Shown here: positions 1 to 11,800 of the stretch, in pieces
Numbering within the stretch: the stretch's first letter is position 1
Layout of the letters: the number at the start of each line of letters is the position of its first letter
Assembly: GCA_903813345.2 (NCBI GenBank)
Contig: CAIIXF020000001.1
Coordinates: 19,177,915 to 19,241,914, forward strand
Origin: Owenia fusiformis
Lineage: Eukaryota > Annelida > Polychaeta > Sabellida > Oweniidae
Direction: 5' to 3'
DNA: 64,000 nt
Made by a program: the position numbers and the translations under genes
The notes under the pieces: model-generated
Database searches by the model: none
What the model was told of the DNA's origin: nothing
What the model saw: the letters and a program-made list of their open reading frames with translations, nothing else

Positions 1-838
1 TTCAGTTCCAAATTAACACCTATGCCAAATGAGCCCATATGTGCTGAAATGACACTTTTTGAACAATTATAGCACCAAATACAGTTAGTGATCATTAGAT
101 TGTTGCCAATTGTTGGAATGATATAAACTGCATTTTGTGTCATTTTGGCACTAAAATCTGCTATCATTTGGTCAATCTGGCTTGAAACTGTAAAAATAAC
201 AACGATTTATATGAATATTTTTTTATTATTCTTTGACAAGGTGTTAACATACAATGTTTGGCAATTATTTTCTAGCTAGTCATCCAGACTATCACCTTTT
301 AGAGTGCTGTATCACTTGATCTCTTTAAAGAGTGCTGTATCACTTGATCTCTTGAGCTTCATAAATTCTTGTTCAAGACTTATTGGTCATATTTTTTGAA
401 ATGTTGAAAGTCAATGGATAGAATGTTTAGAAATACGTTTTCGCATAATAGAAATCAAGATAAGTAAAGGAGACCGACTTGGGCAAGGCTAGCAAATTAC
501 CTATTTTGTTCTTTCTCAAGTCTTTTTTTATCGCTGAAGCCTTTGTTTAAAGCTTAAATATAAAGGATAAAATGATGTTTCAACTAGTCTCTGATTACCC
601 TAAGCTAGTTCAATTAAGAAGCAAGAATCATTTTATAATTTGCCTTTTAGCCTATCAAGAGGTCACATCGCACATGTTGACATCTATAGAGAGGTACATT
701 TGAAGAGACTCCATTTGAAGAAAATCTCTATTTGGCTTGGTGAGTTCAAAGCTTTATCAGGAAAGTAGAGGGTCTGAGAAAAGACTATTATATCAGACTT
801 CAAAGGGGTATTGTCTTAAAAAGGGTAGTGATCTCTTA
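1..838. other. 3' flank of the MFS gene
   Basis: This is AT-rich DNA downstream of the MFS transporter stop codon, so part of it is probably 3' UTR. A 26-bp direct duplication (agagtgctgtatcacttgat...) lies near 302-353. A minus-strand AATAAA occurs at about 222-227 but cannot be tied to this transcript without cDNA. No other coding signal is seen. Confidence 0.5.
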
Positions 839-2202
839 TCAGTGTCTCTTTTGAAGTTTCCTTTCAATGAGTCCCCAGCCAAAAACAACAGAGCAGAAAC
901 TAAGCACTGCCATCATGATGTAGCTCCAAGTAAAGCAACGGAGCCCATAGCAATCGGTTACTCCTCCAGCCACATTGATATTAGAGTCGTATATGATACC
1001 AAATAATTTCTGAAGACCAAAACCTCCCAATCCATTCCCCACCATCATCCAACCCCAATTACGAGCGAAGTATTTCACACCAAAGTATTCACTTAACATG
1101 GTAGGTGATAAACACCATACTGCACCATTTGCCCATCCAACAACAATGGAAGCTATCAGTAACAAAGTGTATGTGTTGCCATAGAATATACAAATGGCAA
1201 GAATGACAGTTTGTACAATATTACTTACAATTAAGAACACTGATCTTGGGACAGAATTCACAAGTATGTCAGAAAAAAATCCGATGAGGAACTTTGATAC
1301 GGTTTGGATGACTGGGATTAGTATGGTGAAGGTCGTGCTGAGATGTTCTAGATTAAATGAACGTAGGAACACGGCTATGTTGGTTTGGAACACTAGTTGG
1401 AGTCCAGCACAAAACACCATTACCCAGAAAATATACTGGAAGTCAATGTCTTTGATGAGGGATAATCCTGTCATGTCAGCTTGACTTTCAACAATAACAA
1501 TGTCATCATAGTTGGAGTCCAGTCTTGTCCTGTTATCATGACTTGTTGTTTGGTTGCTATGGCTATTGTTACTAAGGAGATCATTTTGATGACGTTTATT
1601 TTGATTCTCATTGTCAGTTTGGCTGTGGATTAATTGGTTTACAATAGTTTTGTTTGTGGCACTGTGGTTACCACTCAGTTCATGTTGCATAGCAACATCC
1701 TTAGGGTTTCCCATGTAACTATGGCTACCATTAGCTGTACGACTGCCCATGTTGCCATGGGTGTCTAATCTATTCCCTTGATATAATGTCACCTCGTTAT
1801 TATCATATTTAACTGCATTTTCAAAATCAATGTCATTACTCCCCACCTGTTTCCTGTCACTTGTTGTGTTTGCCAGTCCATCATTTTGCAGCAGGGGACT
1901 CTTATCAGATACCAGCTTCTCAAAACCACTATCATATGGAAAATTTCCTAGTGCTAATATTCCAATGAAATTTGTTGCCACAAATGTTACAGCTGTGCAG
2001 AAAAAGAATCCTTTAAGGTTTTGGTTTTGTTCATCTCTGACGTGGCCATTGACAAATAAAAGTCCATATAAGGCAGCTGCAATGGCCGGTCCTGCGCTAA
2101 ATGATGCGTCAAGGATTCCAATTGTTTTCCCTCGATGTTTAGGGTGAAAGTTTTTAATGTTGATCGTCATGCACGCCATGTATGTGAATGAGGCGCTCAG
2201 CC
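839..2202 (-). CDS. MFS transporter exon 3 (terminal)
   Basis: The acceptor is tttgcag before GGCTGAGC, and the two leading bases complete a Gly codon. The exon encodes the end of TM4 ([15 protein letters not shown]), TM5-TM6, the long polar loop rich in Asn, Ser, His and Gln, then TM7-TM12 and the stop. The loop contains two acidic stretches and no recognisable domain. The frame is open for the full 1364 bases. Confidence 0.9.
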
Positions 2203-4766
2203 CTGCAAATATAGATGTAAAATCATATATTATTGTGGTATAGCTAAATGATAAAAAGCCTTTAATTGAAATTGGTAAAATCTAAAATAAAGTAAATCAT
2301 CTGTAATAGCTAGAAAGAAGTGTGGTTAGCTGATGGGGGGGGGGGATATTCCCAGATAATGATTTTATGTCTCACCTCCAATAAAATTGTATATATCTAT
2401 GAGATAGCTCTTTGTATGGTAAAACGCTATGCTATTTTCATTTAGTGCAGTACTCCACAACAGAAGGTACCCCAAGGCTGACATCAGCATGGCAACTAGT
2501 GAAGTGATGCGGGACCCAAATCTCTCAGTACACATGCCTGCTGGGAACCCTATGCACATTCCTAGGTTTCCCATGGCAGCAATGGTTTCAACTACAATTA
2601 CAACTAGATAATGGCAACTCCGCGGAGTAGCAAATCCCAACGAACAAAATATCAATTACCGAATTCCAATCAATTATACTCATTATTTGGTTAAAATTTA
2701 GATTTTAGAATTGCGAATTCCTGCAAAGCAGCCATTTTGAATTTTCTGGGGTACAAATCTGAAAAATAATACCATAATTGTGATCTACTCCAAAATTCCT
2801 TCAATTTGAGTATTATATAGCCATACGTTGAAGGGATCGAAAAATTATTGCGAAATCGTACATTAGACGGCCATTTTGAATTTTACGAGGTTCGAATCAG
2901 AAAAAAAGATAAAATATTTGCAATCTACTCTTAATTTCCTTTCATTTGAGTATAATAAAGCTATACTTCAGAAAGATCTAAAAATTAGCAAAAATTTCTG
3001 TTTTCCTGACCCCCCCCCCCCCCCCATACACGGCCCCTGGGGTCAGGATGAAAAACACAGAATATATGTGAAATAGATAGATGTTGCGAAAATACTACCA
3101 AAATTTCAAACAATAATATTAATTACTTTGGTTTAGAATGGAAAATTTATGATTTTTGCGAAAAAGTTCCGTCATTTTTAAAGCGGCAGCCATCTTGAAA
3201 AAATCCATTTTGAATTTTCTGAGGTACAAATCTGAAAAGTAATACCATAATTGTGATCTACTCCAAAATTCCTTCAATTTGAGTCTTATATAGCCATACT
3301 TTGAAGGAATCGAAAAATTATTGTGAAATCGTACATTAGACGGCCATTTTGAATTTTACGAGGCTCGAATCAGAAAAAAGATACAATATTTGCAATCTAT
3401 TCTTAAATGCCTTTCATATGAGTATAATAAAGCTATACTTCAGAAAGATGGAAAATTTATGATTTTTGCGAAAAAGTTCCGTCATTTTTAAAGCGGCAGC
3501 CATCTTGAAAAAATCCATTTTGAATTTTCTGAGGTACAAATCTGAAAAGTAATACCATAATTGTGATCTACTCCAAAATTCCTTCAATTTGAGTCTTATA
3601 TAGCCATACTTTGAAGGAATCGAAAAATTATTGTGAAATCGTACATTAGACGGCCATTTTGAATTTTACGAGGCTCGAATCAGAAAAAAGATACAATATT
3701 TGCAATCTATTCTTAAATGCCTTTCATATGAGTATAATAAAGCTATACTTCAGAAAGATCTAAAAATTAGCGAAAATTTCTGTTTTTCTGACCCCCCATA
3801 CATGGCCCCTGGGGGTCAGGATGAAAAACACTGAATATATGTGAAATAGATAGATGTTTGGAATATATTACCAAAATTTCAAACAATAATATTAATTACT
3901 TTGGTTTAGAATGAAAAATTTATGATTTTTGCGAAAGAGTCCCGTCATTTTTAAAGCGGCGGCCATCTTGAAAAAATTATTTTTTGCGTAAAACTATTTA
4001 GCTCAATATACATCTTTCCACCAAATATGAAGAAAATCCGTCAACCGATATTTGAGTTATCTTCCGGACGGACAGACGGACGGACGGACGGACGGACTGA
4101 CAGACTGACGGACTGACGGACGGACGGAGGGCTTCACTATATCCCTACCGAACTTCGTTCGTTGGGATAATTAAAAGCATATTATGCATGGGTCATACAT
4201 GTACATTGCCATACTTTTGGACTATGTGTATAATCAGTGATTAACAAATTCAGCAGGCATACATTTCTATTGCAGTAATGGAAAAACAATTTTGATTCAT
4301 TGCTATGCCATGCAAAATTTTAGACCAGGAATTTTACATTGACCGAGCAAATTTTTTTATATGCAGTAGACTTGTTTTTCATCGCTACTTAGTCCAGATT
4401 GTTCAAGAAAACCTCGTCTGATTTAGCTTAGTATTCATATGACAAATGGATTGATTTGCATGAGTTACGCAGTAGAGTTATGTTCAGTGACTAGAATAGC
4501 ATCACACACATTCAAAAGTTAGATACTGTACTTCTTAAGAAAATCCCCGATCATCCTTAAATCATCCTTAAAAAGGAAGGATACAACGTGGCTTATTACG
4601 ATGCCAAAAAAGATACAAATCTCTTACCCTCAGACTGTGTATATCCAAATGTTTTCTTCAGTGCATTAGCATAAGCATTGAATGCATATATAGAACCAGC
4701 CACAGCCATGCCCAGACATCCTACCACCAGGCACAGTGCCCTAAGTACCATTCTACAACGTGACAT
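839..4766 (-). CDS. nodulin-like / MCH1-type MFS transporter (whole gene, 3 exons)
   Basis: The coding sequence joins 4766-4628, 2591-2376 and 2202-839 on the minus strand and gives about 572 residues. Both introns are GT-AG and in phase 1. Twelve hydrophobic segments fit a major facilitator: four in about the first 130 residues, two more before a polar Asn/Ser-rich loop of roughly 170 residues, and six after it. Family marks are the [21 protein letters not shown] segment type in exon 1, [12 protein letters not shown] in TM2, and the late D-CYG-x-x-CF motif before TM12. These are shared by plant nodulin-like (NFD4) and fungal MCH1 proteins and by uncharacterised invertebrate homologues. The substrate is unknown; a carboxylate or similar small molecule is only a guess. 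The position in the plasma or an internal membrane cannot be told. The start is the first ATG of exon 1 and fits the family N-terminus. Confidence 0.85.
2376..2591 (-). CDS. MFS transporter exon 2
   Basis: The exon follows the acceptor tgtaattgtag and ends at the donor GAG|GTGAGA. It carries TM2 ([18 protein letters not shown]), the cytoplasmic CTERFGSR loop typical of MFS motif A position, TM3 and the start of TM4. Its phases (1 in, 1 out) match both neighbouring exons. Confidence 0.88.
3141..3760. repeat. 310-bp tandem duplication
   Basis: Two nearly identical 310-bp units begin with gaaaatttatgatttttgcg at 3141 and 3451. More diverged partial copies flank them at about 2740-2995 and 3760-3960. 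The close match of the two central units points to a recent tandem duplication inside the older repeat. Confidence 0.85.
4064..4130. repeat. (GGAC)n microsatellite
   Basis: Imperfect GGAC/GACT tetranucleotide repeats sit just inside the right end of the composite repeat. The tail copy at 56590-56645 shows the same kind of tract in degraded form, so the microsatellite is a built-in part of the family. Confidence 0.9.
4628..4766 (-). CDS. MFS transporter exon 1 with start codon
   Basis: This 139-base exon is too short to appear as a long ORF. It encodes 46 residues starting [16 protein letters not shown] and includes TM1 plus the FGYTQSE segment conserved at this position in nodulin-like transporters. 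The donor is GAGG|GTAAGAG. Phase 1 matches exon 2. Confidence 0.85.
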
Positions 4767-7700
4767 TGTCCCCTCTGATTGTACCTAATACATGAACACA
4801 TGTGTGACACAGTTGTTCAGTCTCATTAAAAAAGGTTTCATTTTATACTCATCAAATAACTTTGTGATTGATTTACGAAAGTTGTCAACTCCAAATATTA
4901 ATTCATTGATAGAATTTTGGAATTTCAAATTACTGAATTTCCTCCTGTAATAATTTTAACAAGATTTGTGCCAGTTGCTTTTTGTGAGTGTTTTGTGATT
5001 CAGCTCATGTGACCGTTTCTCTGCTTCCTCCTTTCAATATTTGATCATTTGGTTGATTCAATAACTCGAGTTGAAAAGTATTAACAATGGAGTACATTTA
5101 TTATCATTTTCATTAGTAATACAATTGAGAATCATAACAAGGGACAGATCATTGGACCATCTTGGGTAAAACAAATTGTCATAAACAAGAAATTCAATCT
5201 GATAGTTTTCCAAGTGTTCAGAATATCTCTTTAGTTTTAACGTTAGAAAAGAAAATTTTCACCAGTCTTTCACAAATTTTTTCAGGTCCCCCAATGTTTG
5301 GTTCAGCCCTTGGTCAACTGTTTATTACCTCCATTGTCTCAACACTTAGTCCAGTCAACAAGCCAAGGAGAAAATCATCACATGATATACTAATTTGTTC
5401 ATATTCCTTATCAATTCCCTTGTGTTCTATCAATGTAAAGAAGAAAATATGTAGTGTGTATTGTTCAACTTGTTATCTATCAAGTATTATTTGAGAATCA
5501 CTTCTGTTCAATGAGATATTAACTCTTTCACATCTGAAGGAGCCTGTACTATCATCAAGCATAAGATAAAGGGGACTCAGAATGATGTAAAAGGTGAAAC
5601 AATTTGTCAATGATTGAGGGCAGATTTCTGATAATTATACCTTGATATCATAAAACACGCATAATCTTAGTTTCAACTTTCACATCACTACATATTCAAT
5701 AAATACTAAAATATCTAATATATTTAATTTCATATATATTTATTACATCTTTGAAAAGAACATTGGCTTTTGCATGAACACGACCAAGATAATAATAACA
5801 ATATGAAGTTTAAAGGTAACATCCTTCCAAGCTCCCATGCATACATTCATAGGCTAGGACACAGATTTAAATAATTTAACTGAACAAAGGTCCTGACAAT
5901 TCTGTAAATGGTCAGTTCGGAGGGGATGACAATTCTGTAAATGGTCAGTTCGGAGGGGATGACAATTCTGTAAATGGTCAGTTCGGAGGGGATTGAGTTC
6001 ACAAATGTGCTTAAAAGTTCGATTAATTTTTTTTTTAAAAATATAATACATTTTCAGGTAAATACAGGGTGTCTCCAAACATGTCAATATGAAGTTCTAT
6101 ACACATGTATACAGAAAAACACTTGATGGAAGAGATAAAGGGGCTTGGTAGGATATAAAGGGGCTTGGTAGGATGGTACCTTTCTCAACACTATTTCTTT
6201 CATGATGCTTTTTTTATATGATCTGCAAAGGAATAACTTACAATATATAACTTATAATATCCAGTAGAGGTAGCAAAAAACATTTCATGCGTAGTACATA
6301 TACATGTATATAAAACCCAAATTACATCCAGCATTCTCTTTAACATCTTAATCAGTCTCTTAATCAGCTTAAAATGAATGCTCATATAATAACTTCAGCA
6401 TAAAATTGTATATAATTACAGTCTGTTTACTTTCTGTCAGTCTTAATCTATATAAAACATTTATCAAAATTGCATTAAAATGATCTAACTGATCTCAAAA
6501 CCACGCATTAGGATATTTTCAGTGTTGGAGAGTAAAGGAAAACTGTTAAAAAATATAAATCGTCAGCCCTGAGCACATTTTGACAAATTACACCGACATT
6601 CATACCATATATTCAAAAGAAGAATCAATTATCTAGTTCAATATTATTCAAAATATCTCCATTTGTGTTCTATGTTCAAATAGGCAGATGAATGTTGCGC
6701 TATCTATTTATATATGCAATGTATCAAGAATACAGCTCAAATCAAAATAACTTGTACTTAGGTTTGGTGATATGCAGTCTCTGTCATTTTGTGGCTGCCT
6801 TCATTCAGCTGTACATCGTCTAGATACGAGGGAATTCAATAAGTAATGACAACATAACAATCTTATTGAACACCCTTTATCAATAAATACTTTTACATAC
6901 TGAAAACTAACAATATCATTAACATATAGCTTGCATTTTATAAACTTCAAAACTGGGGGTCTTTGAAAACGAAATCAATATTTGGTAATCTATTCCATTG
7001 ATTTATATTGGTAGCATTGGGCGCTTTGGCAAAATGGAAATATGAAATTGTTAGATTATCTAAGGAAAGATATTTTAAACTAATATTCCCCAGAATTCAT
7101 CATTGCACCAATAGTTTGTTTTAGCTTAACTTTTATTTATAAATATTTTGTGCAATTAAAATGTAATCTGATGTATATGTATAAATTGATGATAATGATA
7201 ATGTCTTCTACTTACTCTAGTTTCTTGTGAAATTAGATCTTTCATAATGTCTGAATTATTTACAATTGGTGTACAATACATATACTACAATGAATCCTTT
7301 CCAAAAACTACAATATAATTTAAATCACTAAATATACTACAATAATTATTTACTACAATATCTTATTGTTTATTTTATACTGCAAATCAAGACAGTTCAG
7401 TTATATAGGTTTTTACAATTAACTTCAATGTGTGCATCCCTTTGGAATCACACAACAAATATCAACAATTACATATCAAGAAATATGAGGTCGGGTATGT
7501 AAAGCTAAAATCAGTGAACATCTCTGAAATCTTTTTCAAACTTAGTAATCAATACGATAAGATCAACATGACAGTTATAGAAAAAACTCTAGCCTTGACA
7601 AATATAAAATGTGATTTTATAAAGGAACCATTTCTACGTACTATATTGCAAGAACTTCTTTCAGTGTTGTGAAGTACATAAATATGTAACATATACAGTA

Positions 7701-8380
7701 TAAACATTTATTTAATTTACCAACTCTTCAGCTGTTAACTAACAACAGCTGTGCCATCTATATTTCAAAATAATCACTAATTATAATTAAGGAAAATGAA
7801 TGGTTGATAACAAGATAATCAAGTATGCGCCAACAGATTGTTTTCCTTTTTTTAAATCCAAACAGAATAAAAAGAGCTCTTGATGGGCTCATAAAATATG
7901 GAAGTCTTCATTGTAAATAGTCTTGATTATTTCTTTCTAAATCTGGTCTCACGCTTTCCTATATCTTAATGGATGAACGTCTGTTGATAAATGTTCAATA
8001 TTCTTCAAAAGGAACTTATATCACCTGAAGATTGCAGCACCATACATCATATTCTAATAACAGTATAATATAATAACAATTCAGCATCCAACCATTTTTT
8101 GTAGGTCAGATAAGTTGAGATGACAAATACATATGAGACATAATCACATAAATATGGAATATGAATCATATTTATAGGGAACAGGAGTCACATAAACAAA
8201 GAACATTAATCACATAAATATATGTGATAGTTGCGTATTGAACTATAATTGCCTTATGTATAGTTGCTGTAGTCGTTGTAAGAGGTTTGATTTGAACTTC
8301 TTTTGTAGTCAGTTCTACTCTCATTTTGTCCTTCATTGGGAGTTCAGCATTCGCTGATTTAGGTGAAAGGTCATCACCTT
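4767..8380. other. intergenic region between TIKI and the MFS gene
   Basis: This AT-rich interval must hold the MFS gene's 5' UTR and promoter and the TIKI 3' end. No TATA box or CpG-rich block stands out. It contains the 33-bp minisatellite at 5893 and a duplicated ataaaggggcttggtagg phrase near 6137-6173. No other gene is supported. Confidence 0.5.
5893..5992. repeat. 33-bp minisatellite, 3 copies
   Basis: Three copies of a 33-bp unit (gacaattctgtaaatggtca + 13 bases) lie head to tail. The period is a multiple of three, so the minus strand reads as a repeated HPLRTDHLQNC peptide, but no splice or start context supports coding. Confidence 0.9.
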
Positions 8381-8647
8381 TCATGCCATCTCAAGTAATT
8401 TTGGAATCTGCCACCAGAGGTCACTAGGGGATGTGACGCATACCTTGTTGTAAATGTGAACACTGTTTAATCCGCTGACACCAGATATGCCATCTGGCAT
8501 AAGGTTTGACCCCCGAGAGTTGACATATTTCCAGCACCAATGAAAGTATTTCTCTTCTTCGGATGATTTCATTATGTGTGACCTTCTACATTTAGAGGCA
8601 GGCATATTGTAAGCTGGTTCATGGGTCATCTTTAGGCTATCACCCTC
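8381..8647 (-). CDS. TRABD2: possible alternative TIKI last exon
   Basis: An acceptor (ttacctgtcag) lies before an 88-codon open frame that matches phase 0 from GAG|GTGAAT in exon 7. It reads EGDSLKMTHEPAYNMPASKC and later YFHWCWKYVNSRGSN, ending PKLLEMA. Use of this exon would give about 565 residues and no hydrophobic end. A further donor (AACAAG|GTATGC) lies inside it. I recognise no homology for this tail, so it may be chance. Confidence 0.35.
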   Translation of the reverse strand, partial: EGDSLKMTHEPAYNMPASKCRRSHIMKSSEEEKYFHWCWKYVNSRGSNLMPDGISGVSGLNSVHIYNKVCVTSPSDLWWQIPKLLEMA

Positions 8648-8703
8648 CTGACAGGTAACATCTTCAGGTCTTCACTCCCCCTACAGGAGTCATATATAGG
8701 CCT

Positions 8704-8830
8704 TCAGAGTAGAAACAGACACATGAGAAAGACTATCAGATTCACCTCTGGTACACTAGATGTTCCCCCTGACAGTGAGCCGAAGAGAAGCTTGGGCATC
8801 TTGAATGTACTTGAGGGGATCACACCATCA
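8704..8830 (-). CDS. TRABD2: TIKI exon 7 (terminal, putative GPI signal)
   Basis: After ctatttcag the exon reads [20 protein letters not shown], then [20 protein letters not shown] and a final Leu before TGA. Small residues (SGGTSS) followed by a short spacer and a hydrophobic end look like a GPI-attachment signal, though the hydrophobic run is shorter than usual. A possible donor, GAG|GTGAAT, at 8746-8745 would instead splice away the hydrophobic tail. Confidence 0.65.
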
Positions 8831-11800
8831 CTGAAATAGAGAAGAACACCCATCAATGAACTGGATATGTGTCAGACCAAAGTATAAACAAATGAATGCT
8901 TTTCTGATTATTATCTTCTTGGTGACAATTTTGAAATGTTTTTTTATGGAGATTGATTATGAAACATGGGGAGTAACTTTTCAGCAAATGTAGCCATAGG
9001 AACAGTTCTAAATATTGCTACAATTTAAACTCAAACTAGTTCAATAGAGGGCAGTCAAATCAAATCTGAGTGTGATGTAGCAAAATAAAGAGTTTGACAG
9101 AAGTCAAAAGTCATACATAATGAGGTGTAACACACAAATATAATATCAATACCAACATGGGGTTAATATGGTCAGACCAACCATGTCAGTTAATGGTTTG
9201 CCAAGTTATATATCAACCATAAAAATATTATCCATTTCTCTTGTAATTCACTACAAAAACTTCACGTTCACAATGCCTGGTTTATTCAATTTGATTTTCC
9301 AATTTAATTTTCAAGAAAGTATTTCATTTGGTTTCAAAATCCATGAACATGAATTCTCAGTACAGTTCAACTTACTTTAAGTGAAACTTTTCATTACTTG
9401 TATCTGTATACAGTATATTAAATTACAGGTATCGAATCTACACGCAAGTACCTTGAACTATTATTTCTCAATTGCACCTTTGAAAATGTGGTTATGAAAT
9501 GAAATGAAAAATATTATCATATTTTTGCATTTCACATAATAAGTGTGGATAAATCATAAGCATAGTAGTTACAGGGTAGGTTCTATAAATCACACTACTT
9601 ATGGGGTAAATCCTAAAATCATTCTACTTATAGAGAGGCTCTATCTCACTGTTCTCAAATTGCTTAGGTGGAGGGTCTACAAGTCAAATTACTGGGGGAT
9701 GGCCTATTAATCAGACCCTTGGGAGTAGGGTCTACAAATCATTTTACTTACGGGGTAGGGTCTATTCTGACCCAGAGCTCATTGAAACTCCCTTTCATCT
9801 TAGGCTTGACTGTCGCTTCTCCTTTGATTCTTTTCCTTCTGCCTCGATTCTTATTTCTAGACCTTTGACGACTACAAAAAATTAATAAATATTCAAGATT
9901 AACCAAAATAATTTCAAATATTGTATGGTCAATTAATAATAACAAACAGAACAGCAATCTGGGAGTTATTTGGTGTAAATGACTGGATTTTAAAGGGATC
10001 ATATTTCATGTTTCACATGATATTCATATATAAATGAACAATGCCCACTAAGTAAAATAAACATTTAGAATTTAATAAATATCATATGAGGAAAACCGAA
10101 GCGATTTTTTTTAGTTATGATAACAGACAAGACAAAGAGTAACATTTAATGTTTCTTATTTCTCATAATTTTCTTTAGATCATATAAGGTTAGAGGTTTG
10201 GCTTAAAAAAACAAATTAATTACCCCCCTGTCTGGTGTAAATTCTATGGTTCATTCTCAAGTGCATGATAATTATATAGTAAACGCTTATGAGTATAACC
10301 CATAATATGCATGGGCACGTACAGTACATAACATTATAAAGGAAGTACAGAAAATGTGTGGCCTTATATCTTGCAGTATTGAGAGTGGGGTACTATACTC
10401 ATTGCGTTAAATCAACTTATTGAATAGTTTCCTTAAATATTGATATCTAAGATATAATGTAAAAATATTTATATTTCTTTAATATGTATAGAGCTTTGAG
10501 TGGGGTGGGATTATAAAATACAAATGAACTGAATTATTGAATTGATTTCACTAAATATTTGTGCTAGACATGAATTTGATATTTCACTTATTTGCACTCA
10601 TAGGATATACGATACATCGGCAAATGTCTTGAATTGTTAATCTATGGATATCATAGTTGAATTAGTTTATTAATAAGTTAGTCCAACAATGCATAACTCA
10701 CTACCAGAGATATTACGGCATCTAACAAGAATTCTATTAATATTTCATAATATTTAGGATAGGGAATTGAAAATTATACAATAGACCCCAACATCAATTA
10801 TGTGATGTTTAATAATTATTTTCCCTAAACACACAACTGTACTATAACTCTAACAAATGTTTATTTCCACTTAAATTTTCATTTTTTCATTTAATACCAA
10901 ATACGGTATAACGTGAAATTGGTCAAATTACTTTTTCTTGTCATTGGTCAGGAGCTGAGTGTGCGTGTACTTTTGTTATTAACAAACAAGTGTGTAGTAG
11001 AGACTTCTTAACACTATTGACATTTTATCTTAACATGCACCTCAAATTCATGTATGATCGCAAAATCAATATTTTAGAATATTTCTAGGGATTTAGATGC
11101 CATATGAATGAAGGAAAATGTGTGGAAATCGGCAGTGCCATATGGACTCTTTTACTCAAGTTACAACTGCATATATTCTTTATATGGGGTATGAAATGTG
11201 TCTTATGTTTAATAAACACTGAAATGCTGAAACCAATTTGTTAGATTTCAATTAACTTGATATTATGTAGATATCGCAAATTTGTTAAGTTGTTGTAAAG
11301 TAAATAACATACACATTGAGAGATTGAAAGAAATACAATAGCAATGTACCTCAATTAAAGTAAAATAAAATCATGATTGTTAAATCTTATTTAACATTCC
11401 CAAAAATTTTATGATTTGCCAAAAAATGCACTCAACAGTATCTACTTGAATTAAACAGGGATTTATAAATTGAAAAAAATCTATTACCATGCCAGTTTTA
11501 AATCTGAAATCACCACCTTTAAGATGGTGGAATAATTTGTGGTATGTATTTATTAAATCTCTCTCGTCTATACCTTTCCCTTGGTCACATGCAAACATCA
11601 TGTAGTACATGTAATGTACATTACTCAATATCACTTAATTATCATGCAATTTATGTGAGCGCAAATTTTGGTGCAATTTCACCTACATTTCTACTTTAAA
11701 ATTGCCTCACATTATTACGGGAAATGAAACACATTGATATAAAAGACAACATACACATGCAAAGTACAATATATCTATACTCTTGAAAAAAGCAAAACAA

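Larger units (their letters stand above)
2613..4172. repeat. composite non-autonomous repeat in MFS intron 1
   Basis: The block starts with ggcaactccgcggagtag and TCCCAACGAAC (2635-2645) and ends with the inverse GTTCGTTGGGA (4157-4167). It contains repeated phrases such as gcggccatcttgaaaaa, two long tandem copies and a GGAC microsatellite near the right end. Related heads occur near 52935 and 60108, and related tails near 43850-44030 and 56465-56694, so it is a dispersed family. Coding capacity was not seen. The family name is unknown to me. Confidence 0.7.

Noticed and set aside
5854-6087. Minus-strand ORF with repeated HPLRTDHLQNC peptide
   Set aside because: The repeat is a 33-bp minisatellite whose period happens to be a multiple of three; no splice, start or homology support.
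8172-8384. Minus-strand ORF with hydrophobic end, possible TIKI membrane anchor
   Set aside because: No acceptor gives the phase needed from the preceding exon, and the hydrophobic run comes from AT-rich sequence. It cannot be excluded as a further alternative exon.
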